Below are positions 31,595 to 39,438 of a DNA stretch of 64,000 bases, in pieces. This stretch comes from JANRKF01 sp964518725 (GTDB taxonomy: Bacteria > Pseudomonadota > Alphaproteobacteria > Rickettsiales > SXRF01), in the NCBI GenBank assembly GCA_964518725.1, contig CAZFKP010000005.1, forward strand, positions 1 through 64,000, in the 5' to 3' direction. Within the stretch, counting starts at the first letter, position 1, and every line of letters starts with the position of its first letter. Made by a program: the position numbers and the translations under genes. Under the pieces are notes generated by a model. The model made no database searches, was not told the DNA's origin, and worked only from the letters and a program-made list of their open reading frames with translations.

Positions 31595-32416
31595 TTATAA
31601 AACATCCAATCCAATATCCACCGCCGGTGCAGAATGGGTAATCGCCCCGACCGAAATGTAATCGACGCCCGTTTCCGCCACTGCCCGCACGTTCGACAAG
31701 TTCACCCCACCGGTCGCTTCCAGCAGCACTTTCCCGGCAGTCATCGCGACCGCTTCCCGCAGCATTTCCAATGACATGTTGTCGAGCATGATCCGGTTGG
31801 GTTTTGCGGCCAGCGTTTCGGCAAGCTGTGCAAGCGTATCGCATTCAACATAGACCGGCACCTTGCCCGCCCGCCCGTACTTTACGGCCTCTGCCAGATT
31901 TCCGGCCAGCGCAATGTGATTATCCTTCACCAGCACTGCGTCCCATAGTCCCATGCGGTGGTTCATGCCGCCGCCCATACGCACGGCGTATTTATCGGTC
32001 TGCCGCATTCCGGGCATGGTCTTGCGCGTATCGAGGATTTTTGCCTTTGTTCCGGCAATCGCATCGACATATTGGCGGGTTAGCGTCGCCACGCCAGACA
32101 TGCGTTGCATCAGGTTCAACGCCGTGCGTTCGCCGGTGAGGATGGCGCGGGCATTGCCGGATAGGGTGGCGATGACTGCGCTTTTTTCCAGCCGGTCACC
32201 GTCCTTGGCGCGGGTGTTCACCGTAATATTTTTATCCAGTTCGTCATACACCATTGCTGGCACGTCGATACCGGCGAGCACCATCTCCTGCCGTGCGACG
32301 AACGCCACGCTGGTCTGCAAACCTTCAGGGATCAGCAGTCTGGAGGTGATATCCCCGGTGCCGACATCCTCGGCAAGCGCGGTTTTAATGAGGGGAAGAA
32401 GAAAGGCAGGCGGCAT
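31595..32416 (-). CDS. nadC: Quinolinate phosphoribosyltransferase (decarboxylating)
   Basis: A 273-residue NadC. Family segments: ALAEDVGTGDITSRLLIP at the start, GERTALNLMQRMSGVATLTR, KILDTRKTMPGMRQTDKYAV, NHRMGLWDAVLVKDNHI, VYVECDTLAQLAE, LDNMS and EATGGVNLSNV, YISVGAITHSA at the end. It turns quinolinate and PRPP into nicotinate mononucleotide in NAD synthesis. It is divergent from the SdhA-like gene and has heptamer repeats upstream. No Shine-Dalgarno sequence is clear. Confidence 0.94.
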   Translation of the reverse strand: MPPAFLLPLIKTALAEDVGTGDITSRLLIPEGLQTSVAFVARQEMVLAGIDVPAMVYDELDKNITVNTRAKDGDRLEKSAVIATLSGNARAILTGERTALNLMQRMSGVATLTRQYVDAIAGTKAKILDTRKTMPGMRQTDKYAVRMGGGMNHRMGLWDAVLVKDNHIALAGNLAEAVKYGRAGKVPVYVECDTLAQLAETLAAKPNRIMLDNMSLEMLREAVAMTAGKVLLEATGGVNLSNVRAVAETGVDYISVGAITHSAPAVDIGLDVL

Positions 32417-32427
32417 GAGTTGCGTTG

Positions 32428-32494
32428 TAAGTTATAAGTTATAGGTTTATGAATATACCAATGAATCACAACTCACAACTTGCAACTCACAACT
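32428..32494. repeat. Heptanucleotide tandem repeats between nadC and the SdhA-like gene
   Basis: TAAGTTA occurs twice in tandem (32428-32441), and CACAACT four times with one variant (32467-32494, third copy TGCAACT). The second array lies in the N-terminal codons of the SdhA-like gene. Copy-number change by seven bases would shift the frame. Confidence 0.6.
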
Positions 32495-34170
32495 ACGACA
32501 CCGTCATCATCGGCGCCGGTGGCGCCGGGTTGCGGGCGGCCGTGGCGGCGAGCACTGGTGGTAGGAAAGTAGCCATTATTTCTAAGGTTGCCCCTACCCG
32601 CTCCCATACGGTGGCGGCACAGGGAGGCATCAACGCGGCGCTTGGCAACCGGGCGGCGGATGATTGGCGCTGGCATGCGTATGATACCATGAAAGGTTCC
32701 TCCTGGCTTGCCGATGAAGATGCAGTGAATTTCATGTGTGAACGCGCACCTGCGGCAATCGTTGAGCTGGAACAGATGGGCATGCCGTTCACCCGTGCCG
32801 AGGATGGCAAAATCTACCAGCGCGCCTATGGCGGCCAGCGCACCGAATTCGGCAAAGGCGGCCTTGCCTACCGCGCCTGCGCCGTCGCCGACCGTACCGG
32901 GCATTCGCTGCTGCATACGCTGTATGCACAGGCCGTTAAACAACAGGCGACATTTTTTGTTGAGTGCATCGCGCTTGACTTAGTGATGAATGAAGAAGGC
33001 GTGTGCTGCGGCGTGCTGGTGTGGGAATTGGAAACTGGTGATATTCATTATATCCAGGCCACCACCACCATCATCGCCACTGGCGGCTTCGGACAGGCCT
33101 ATGAATCGACCACCGCCTCCTCTATTTGCACTGGCGACGGCGGAGGCATGGCGCTGCGTGCCGGACTCCCGCTCGCCGACATGGAGTTTATCCAGTTCCA
33201 CCCGACCAGCCTCTATGGTGCCGGTGTGTTGATTACCGAAGGTGCGCGCGGCGAAGGCGGTTCATTGCTGAATGGCCGTGGCGAACGGTTCATGGCCGAT
33301 TATGCGCCGGATGATATGGAGCTGGCCAGCCGCGATAAAATCTCCCGCGCCATGATGCAGGAAATTTACGCTGGGCGCGGCGCCGGGAAAAATGGCGATC
33401 ATCTGTGGCTTGATGTGCGCCACCTGCCCGCCGATGTCGTGGAGCACAAGCTCCCTTCGGTGATGAGTATTTGCAAAACCTTCGCCCGCATCGACCCGCG
33501 CAAGGAACTGATCCCTGTATTGCCTGCCGTGCATTTTACCATGGGCGGCATCCGGACGAATGCAAGAAGCGAGGCGGCTCCGGGATTGCTTGCCATCGGC
33601 GAAGCGGCCTGCACATCGGTGCATGGGGCGAACCGACTGGGGTGCAATGCACTCCTGGAACTGGTGGTATTTGGCAAGGCAGCCGGTGAAGCAGCGACGG
33701 CAAACAAGGAAAAACCGCGTCCTCCTTCGCCGGTAAAGCTTCAGGAAACGCTTGGACACTTCCATACGCTCCGCACGGCAACGGGTAAGCTGAAACCAAC
33801 GCATTTCAGGCGCGAAGTGAAGCGTATTATGCAACAGCACGCCAATATTTTCCGCCATGATTTACGCCTGAAGCAAGGGCTTGTACAGTTGGAAGAGTTG
33901 AATAAACGGTTTGCTGCCGAGCTGCTGGTGGCGGATCGCTCGCTGCTCTGGAATAACGAGCTGGTCGAGGCGATAGAAGCTGAAAATCTGCTGCTGCAGG
34001 CGCTCGCATGCATGACCGCCGCGACGGCGCGCACCGAAAGCCGCGGCGCGCACTACCGCGAGGATTATCCGGAAATGAATGATGCCACGTGGAAGGTGCA
34101 TAGCGTGGCGCTGCTGGCAGGAAATGGAAAGATGCAAGTAGATAAGCAGGATGTACGCACAGCAAAATAG
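32449..34170 (+). CDS. SdhA/FrdA-family flavoprotein subunit
   Basis: A 573-residue flavoprotein close to succinate dehydrogenase flavoprotein: FAD motif VIIGAGGAGLRAAVAAS, the flavin-attachment box TRSHTVAAQGGINAALGN with the covalent-FAD histidine, DDWRWHAYDTMKGSSWLADE, FHPTSLYGAGVLITEGARGE, VHFTMGGI, GANRLGCNALLELVVFG and the C-terminal SRGAHYREDYPEMNDATWKV. The active-site histidines and arginine region are present. The usual partners SdhB, SdhC and SdhD are absent nearby. The neighbour nadC suggests an alternative role as an aspartate oxidase, but the histidine box argues for the Sdh/Frd type. Residues 1-15 come from tandem repeats. Confidence 0.85.
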   Translation: MNIPMNHNSQLATHNYDTVIIGAGGAGLRAAVAASTGGRKVAIISKVAPTRSHTVAAQGGINAALGNRAADDWRWHAYDTMKGSSWLADEDAVNFMCERAPAAIVELEQMGMPFTRAEDGKIYQRAYGGQRTEFGKGGLAYRACAVADRTGHSLLHTLYAQAVKQQATFFVECIALDLVMNEEGVCCGVLVWELETGDIHYIQATTTIIATGGFGQAYESTTASSICTGDGGGMALRAGLPLADMEFIQFHPTSLYGAGVLITEGARGEGGSLLNGRGERFMADYAPDDMELASRDKISRAMMQEIYAGRGAGKNGDHLWLDVRHLPADVVEHKLPSVMSICKTFARIDPRKELIPVLPAVHFTMGGIRTNARSEAAPGLLAIGEAACTSVHGANRLGCNALLELVVFGKAAGEAATANKEKPRPPSPVKLQETLGHFHTLRTATGKLKPTHFRREVKRIMQQHANIFRHDLRLKQGLVQLEELNKRFAAELLVADRSLLWNNELVEAIEAENLLLQALACMTAATARTESRGAHYREDYPEMNDATWKVHSVALLAGNGKMQVDKQDVRTAK

Positions 34171-34230
34171 TTGCCAGAGCAGTGATGGCGCGTTACAAAC
34201 GCTGACCACCGAACTCTGATTGCTGAATGT

Positions 34231-36147
34231 ATGCCCATCATCACCCTCCCCGACGGATCAACCCGTTCCTTTGACAAACCCGTAACCGGCGCTGAACTTG
34301 CGGCCAGCATTGGTGCCGGCCTGGCTAAGGCCGCGCTTGCCATGAAGGTCGATGGCGTGCAAAAAGACATCTACTTGCCCATCGAAAAAGACGCGAAGGT
34401 GGAAATCCTCACGCCCAAGCAACCTGAGGGGCTCGATGTGTTGCGGCACACGACGACGGCGCAAGTGCTCGCCCGCGCCGTGAAAGAACTGTATGACGGC
34501 ACGAAACTCGCCATTGGCCCCACCATCGAGAACGGTTTTTACTATGACGTAGAAAGCCCCGCACCGATTCCCGAAGGTGACCTACCGAAGATTGAGGCGC
34601 GGATGCGCGAGATCATCGCTGAGGGCAACAGCGTAGTGCGTGAAGTATTGCCGAAGGCCGAGGCGATGGAGTTGTTTAAAAAGCGCGGTGAGCCCTACAA
34701 GGTGGAGATTATCGAAGGTGCGCCGGAAGGTGGCATTTCCATCTACCGTCAGGGTAATTCCGATTTTGTCGATTTGTGCTTCGGCCCGCACGTCCCAAGT
34801 TTCGCGCACATCTCACCTGCGTTCAAGCTCACCCGCGTGTCGGGCGCTTATTGGCGTGGCGATTCCAAAAACAAACAGCTCACGCGGATTTACGGCGTGC
34901 AGTTTGCCGCCGAGAAAGAGCTGAAGGCCTACCTCACCCAGCTTGAGGAAGCCGACAAGCGCGATCACCGGAAGCTTGGCAGGGAACTCGATTTATTCCA
35001 CATTGAAGAACATTCGCCGGGCATGATTTTCTGGCACGACAAGGGCTGGACGATTTACCGCCTGCTCGAAAATTTCATCCGCGAGAAAATCCGTGCTAAA
35101 GGTTATATCGAGGTGAAAACCCCGATACTCGTCGATCGTTCGCTATGGGAAGCGTCCGGCCACTGGGAAAAATTCCGCGAAAACATGTTCACCGCCGAAA
35201 TTGAGGACGACAAGGTGCTGGCGGTGAAGCCGATGAACTGCCCGTGCCACGTGCAGATTTTCCGGCAGGGACTCAAATCCTACCGCGATCTGCCGCTCCG
35301 CATGGCCGAGTTCGGCACCTGCCATCGCAACGAATCCAGCGGTTCGATGCATGGGATTATGCGTATTCGCGGCTTCACGCAGGACGACGCACATATTTTT
35401 TGCACCGAAGACCAGATCACCTCCGAGACCATCGCCTTCTGCGATTTGCTGAAAGAAGTCTACAAGGCGTTCGGCTTCACCGAGGTGAAAGTGAAATTCT
35501 CCGACCGCCCGCCCGTGCGCGCCGGCGAAGATGCAACCTGGGACAAGGCGGAAGGCGCGCTCAAAGCTGCGGTCAATGCCGCTGGTCTGGAATGGACGCT
35601 GAATCCTGGCGAAGGCGCGTTCTACGGCCCCAAGCTCGAATTCGTGCTGCGCGATGCCATCGGCCGCGACTGGCAATGCGGAACGCTGCAGGTGGATTTC
35701 GTGCTGCCGGAACGTCTGGACGCCAACTACATCGCCGAGGATGGTAACAAAAAACGTCCGGTGATGCTCCACCGCGCGATTTTGGGCTCGCTCGAACGCT
35801 TCATCGGCATATTAATTGAAGAATATTCCGGTAAATTCCCGCTTTGGCTGGCGCCAACACAGGTGATGGTTGCGACCATCACCGACGCGGCGATCCCCTA
35901 CGCGGAAGAGGTGGCAATGAAGCTACGTGCCGAAGGTCTGCGCGCTGAGCTCGACATTCGCAACGAGAAGATCAATTACAAAGTGCGTGAGCATTCCAAC
36001 AATAAAATCTCCGCCCTGTTCGTGGTGGGTGCCAAAGAGGCTGAAACCGGTCAGGTATCGGTGCGGCGGCTGGGTTCTGAGGCGCAGGCGGTAATGCCGC
36101 TGCCGGAAGCGATTGTGATGCTTGCCGCTGAAGCTCGCCAGCCTTAA
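34231..36147 (+). CDS. thrS: Threonyl-tRNA synthetase
   Basis: A 638-residue ThrRS with the usual order: TGS domain (residues 1-60, PDGSTRSFDKPVTGAELAAS), editing domain (HTTTAQVLARAVKEL and YYDVESPAPI), class II core with MNCPCHVQIF, RNESSGSMHGIMRIRGFTQD, and YSGKFPLWLAPTQV followed by the anticodon-binding domain. It charges tRNA-Thr. Length and order are standard. It stands 60 bases after the flavoprotein gene. Confidence 0.97.
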   Translation: MPIITLPDGSTRSFDKPVTGAELAASIGAGLAKAALAMKVDGVQKDIYLPIEKDAKVEILTPKQPEGLDVLRHTTTAQVLARAVKELYDGTKLAIGPTIENGFYYDVESPAPIPEGDLPKIEARMREIIAEGNSVVREVLPKAEAMELFKKRGEPYKVEIIEGAPEGGISIYRQGNSDFVDLCFGPHVPSFAHISPAFKLTRVSGAYWRGDSKNKQLTRIYGVQFAAEKELKAYLTQLEEADKRDHRKLGRELDLFHIEEHSPGMIFWHDKGWTIYRLLENFIREKIRAKGYIEVKTPILVDRSLWEASGHWEKFRENMFTAEIEDDKVLAVKPMNCPCHVQIFRQGLKSYRDLPLRMAEFGTCHRNESSGSMHGIMRIRGFTQDDAHIFCTEDQITSETIAFCDLLKEVYKAFGFTEVKVKFSDRPPVRAGEDATWDKAEGALKAAVNAAGLEWTLNPGEGAFYGPKLEFVLRDAIGRDWQCGTLQVDFVLPERLDANYIAEDGNKKRPVMLHRAILGSLERFIGILIEEYSGKFPLWLAPTQVMVATITDAAIPYAEEVAMKLRAEGLRAELDIRNEKINYKVREHSNNKISALFVVGAKEAETGQVSVRRLGSEAQAVMPLPEAIVMLAAEARQP

Positions 36148-36287
36148 TCTATAAATAGTTATAAAATAGCATGTTAATGGCGCATGCCACACATCTATTA
36201 ACAAATGGTTAAATAAACTTAATATTTTTTGACTTTCGCAGCCCGGGCGGTTATAATGCAACCACGTAAACCAGTGGGACAGGCCGC

Positions 36288-38129
36288 ATGCCGGAATCGG
36301 ATTATGATCGCCGTTTGAGGGAGAATCGTGAGCGCCACCGCCGGCAGATGGCTGGTGAGCCGGTCGATGAACTCGCCGCACCGCCGTCGGTTGCCGAAGA
36401 GCCTGTCACGCCCCCCTCACCTCCCGTCGCCGCTAAACCGGCTTCACGCGAATTACCGCCGGATCACGCGCTGGCGGACGATGTTCCGGATGATATATTG
36501 TTTGGCTCCGCATCTTCAGCCTCGTCACCGTCAATGCGGTTCGGGGCGCCATCCGCACTCTCCGAGAGCATGATGATTGCAACGGCGTCGTTTGATGAGC
36601 GGAAAGCTTTTCCCATTCCGGAGGACGTTGGTAAAATTTTGAAGGGGATGAATCTGGCCGATCGCGCCATTATTGAGGCCGAATATTCGCCCCGCACCAA
36701 ACCGGGAGAGCAGCAGGCGGATATTGACCGTATTCTGGAAGGGCTGAAACCCTGGCAGCGAACATTGCTTACAGGCGAACTTCGTTTGAACGATGAGGCA
36801 AAAAAATCAGCCGAGCAGCATCGCGCTGGCATTATCGACGATCATGTGCAGGCGGTTCGTAATGAGCTTGGGCAGGTTCCGGTTGAGGCATTGATGAATG
36901 CACTGCCGTCGATGGATGAGTCGGTGTTACCGGCAGTGGCTGCGGCTGCGGCGATAGCCCCGCTTGACGACGATGGGCTGGTACTGGATCGCGGCCATGT
37001 TCTTGATGAGGATGGAGACGACGCCAGCATCTTTGATTCGCAGGTGCGTGCAAACGAGATGATGGATCCGGCTGATTTTGATCTCGCGGATAGCGTTACA
37101 ATGACCGGTAATAAAGATGATATCATGTTGGGTAATGGCGTCACTATGCATGATGCCGCGCCGCGCAGCGCTGCCGAGACGTTAACGGCAATGAAATCCT
37201 CGGACTCCACCAGTCCCGACATGCCAGCGTTGGAGCAACCGAAAGAGCTGGAAATCGAGCCTGATCAATGGAAATTACTGACCAAGCCGCTGGCAAAAGA
37301 CCGCAAACCAAAAAATGTGGTGATGATCATTGATACGGGGTTGGGTTCTGCTGCGGATATCGCTGGAGAGATTAATGCGCGCTCGAAACTGGTGAATAAA
37401 AGCCGCCAGGTGGTTGACAGCTCGTCGGTGATATTGGAGAGGCCGGTGGCTGACCTCAGGGATTTAGAGAGGCTCACGCGACTGAAAGATGGCGCCGCCA
37501 GCCCGGGACTGGTGCGTTACAGTGTGATAAAAAATGAACAAGAACCACCATGTGTGATCTGTGAGGTGGCTCGCCCGGATGCGATCATTATCACTGCTGC
37601 CGATAGTTTGCTGTCCGACCATAACCCGGCCATATCGGAAGCGTTTGATGATAAAACCAGGGCAAAAAATAAGGAACTGGAAGCGGCACGTAAGAGCGGC
37701 TATGCTGAGCGCACCGAGCGATTTGTTGCTCAGGTGGAAAAATTGTCACGCACGCATGACGCCATTGGTCGCGAGGTATCTCGCCCCGTCGTCATTTATT
37801 CGATGACCTTAAAAAACCTGCTGACCGATGAGCAAAAAGAACGTTTACAGCAATGCGGCGCGACACTGGTTCATTATTCGGATGTATGTGATAGCGTTGA
37901 GCAGCGCGTCCGCAAGAAAATGACCGAGGATGCGATGGCAGCCCCCGCACCTAAGTCTGGTGGGTGGTTTAACAAGCCAAAACCGCCGCAACCACTCAGG
38001 ATCGACGAGGCGGAGCTTCAGGCTCAGATATCGCAGAACGTACCGATTGTTGCCGCAACCATGGTGGTAGATGCGGCAATAGGGCCGCTTAAAGAACGCC
38101 GCAAGGAACTCGCTGCTGCGGCCAGATAG
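36288..38129 (+). CDS. Large acidic protein of unknown function
   Basis: A 613-residue soluble protein that I do not recognise. Residues 1-75 are proline- and charge-rich (RRLRENRERHRRQMAGEP), residues 95-200 are helical (VGKILKGMNLADRAIIEAEY), 210-340 are acidic and low complexity (LDDDGLVLDRGHVLDEDGDD), and 340-600 look folded (KNVVMIIDTGLGSAADIAGE, RPVVIYSMTLKNLLTDEQKE). No membrane span or catalytic signature is seen. It stands alone between thrS and infC. A lineage-specific protein is likely. Confidence 0.6.
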   Translation: MPESDYDRRLRENRERHRRQMAGEPVDELAAPPSVAEEPVTPPSPPVAAKPASRELPPDHALADDVPDDILFGSASSASSPSMRFGAPSALSESMMIATASFDERKAFPIPEDVGKILKGMNLADRAIIEAEYSPRTKPGEQQADIDRILEGLKPWQRTLLTGELRLNDEAKKSAEQHRAGIIDDHVQAVRNELGQVPVEALMNALPSMDESVLPAVAAAAAIAPLDDDGLVLDRGHVLDEDGDDASIFDSQVRANEMMDPADFDLADSVTMTGNKDDIMLGNGVTMHDAAPRSAAETLTAMKSSDSTSPDMPALEQPKELEIEPDQWKLLTKPLAKDRKPKNVVMIIDTGLGSAADIAGEINARSKLVNKSRQVVDSSSVILERPVADLRDLERLTRLKDGAASPGLVRYSVIKNEQEPPCVICEVARPDAIIITAADSLLSDHNPAISEAFDDKTRAKNKELEAARKSGYAERTERFVAQVEKLSRTHDAIGREVSRPVVIYSMTLKNLLTDEQKERLQQCGATLVHYSDVCDSVEQRVRKKMTEDAMAAPAPKSGGWFNKPKPPQPLRIDEAELQAQISQNVPIVAATMVVDAAIGPLKERRKELAAAAR

Positions 38130-38255
38130 TTGCCGCTATTCCACATGGGGATAAGAAAAACCCTTGATTTTCCCGTTTAAATCGGGCATGGAGATAGCCC
38201 CGTTGCCGTGAATCCGCAAGTTGCGGTTGGCGGCTGTTATTTTTTAAACAATGTT

Positions 38256-38295
38256 GGAGGACCTTTTGCAGTATCTGGTACAAGCTCGCGTATGA
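38256..38295 (+). promoter_or_regulatory. infC leader with short upstream reading frame
   Basis: GGAGGA (38256-38261) is followed after four bases by TTG (38266), which opens nine codons ending in TGA (38293-38295). That stop overlaps the infC ATG (38292-38294) as ATGA. infC itself has no other ribosome binding site. This looks like translational coupling of IF-3. Confidence 0.5.
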
Positions 38296-38804
38296 GCAAA
38301 TCTGATGAACCGCGTATCAACCGTCAAATCACCAATCCGTCGATTCGTCTGGTAGATCACAATGGCAACATGGTCGGCGTCGTCGCCGTTGCCGAAGCAC
38401 TCAGGATGGCAGAAGTCGTAGGGCTCGATCTTGTCGAAGTGTCCCCCGCCGCCAATCCCCCGGTATGCAAAATACTGGATTACGGAAAATACAAATACGA
38501 AGTGCAGAAAAAAGCGCACGAAGCCCGCCGCAAGCAGAAAGTGATTGTGGTGAAGGAAATCAAGCTGCGCCCGACGATTGACAAGCACGACCTGGAGATT
38601 AAGATGCGCCACGTTGCGGAATTTCTGCAGGAAGGCGACAAGGTGCGGATATCCATGCGCTTCCGTGGTCGTGAGATGGATCACGTCGAAATCGGCCAAC
38701 AGGTGCTGGAACGCGTGCAGGAGCAGCTGAAGGAGATTGGCAAGATTGAACAATCTCCTAAAAGTGAAGGCAAGCAAATCGTTATGCTAGTGGGTCCCAA
38801 GTAA
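38292..38804 (+). CDS. infC: Translation initiation factor IF-3
   Basis: The ATG at 38292 gives 170 residues: N-terminal domain with INRQITNPSIRLVDHNGNMV and the linker, then the C-terminal domain with KEIKLRPTIDKHDLEIKMRH, ISMRFRGREMDHVEIG and an end KQIVMLVGPK. IF-3 binds 30S subunits and checks start codons. In E. coli the gene begins with a rare AUU and is autoregulated; here the start is ATG but coupled to a short frame with a TTG start. A longer frame from GTG 38208 is not IF-3-like and is rejected. Confidence 0.93.
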   Translation: MSKSDEPRINRQITNPSIRLVDHNGNMVGVVAVAEALRMAEVVGLDLVEVSPAANPPVCKILDYGKYKYEVQKKAHEARRKQKVIVVKEIKLRPTIDKHDLEIKMRHVAEFLQEGDKVRISMRFRGREMDHVEIGQQVLERVQEQLKEIGKIEQSPKSEGKQIVMLVGPK

Positions 38805-38823
38805 TTAACGGAAGGAGTTGGCT

Positions 38824-39438
38824 ATGCGTGGTTCTTATCAGCTTATCGGATGTGGTTTTCTGGCCATGACATTATCTGCCTGTGAACCGCCGAAACCGGC
38901 AAAGCCAGCTCCGACCGCACAGGATATTCATAAATCATTGAGCGCTTCCTGCACCAAGACCCTTCCGCCGAAAAGCACCAAGAATGAGCTGATGCAATGT
39001 ATGGCCGCGCAAGGCGATACGATTGCCCAGGTGTTCCTTGCCAACGATCTGCTGACCAAAAACCGCACCAAAGAGCGTTGCGGTAAGGCGGTGTGGTGGC
39101 TGGATAAGGCGGCGCACAAGAAAGATGTGGTTGCCATGGCCGCGCTGGCGCAACTTTATCAGGGCGAACGCCTGTATAAAACCGGGCAGGACATCACCGT
39201 ATGCACCCGCCTTGGACATGTGAAGAAAGACAAGGTGAAGTCCTACGGTTATTTGCTGGCGGCGCAGAATATCGCCGACCAGAAAAAGCCAAAAGACCCC
39301 AAAAAGCCGTTCATTTCCTGCCGGCCGGATTACAAGCTCCAGCTTGAGTCATGGGCGGAAAAGATGACGCCGGTACAAAAAGCCGACGCAATAAAATTTG
39401 CCAACACACTAGCCCCCAAACCTAAGGAAACAAAATAA
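38824..39438 (+). CDS. Lipoprotein with Sel1-like pattern
   Basis: The ATG at 38824 is six bases after GAAGGAG. The 204-residue protein has a lipoprotein signal with lipobox LSAC (cysteine near residue 20), then a proline/lysine-rich linker and a region with AVWWLDKAAHKKDVVAMAAL, AQLYQGERLY, and GYLLAAQNIA that looks like Sel1 or tetratricopeptide-like helices. It would be anchored in a cell envelope membrane. Its stop overlaps the serA start by one base. Function unknown. Confidence 0.75.
   Translation: MRGSYQLIGCGFLAMTLSACEPPKPAKPAPTAQDIHKSLSASCTKTLPPKSTKNELMQCMAAQGDTIAQVFLANDLLTKNRTKERCGKAVWWLDKAAHKKDVVAMAALAQLYQGERLYKTGQDITVCTRLGHVKKDKVKSYGYLLAAQNIADQKKPKDPKKPFISCRPDYKLQLESWAEKMTPVQKADAIKFANTLAPKPKETK

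Noticed and set aside
32449..34170. L-aspartate oxidase (NadB) because of neighbouring nadC
   Set aside because: The covalent-FAD histidine box and the C-terminal SdhA pattern fit the Sdh/Frd type better; kept only as a possible alternative role.
38208..38291. GTG-start extension of IF-3
   Set aside because: The extra 28 residues do not look like IF-3 and include the leader with the ribosome binding site.
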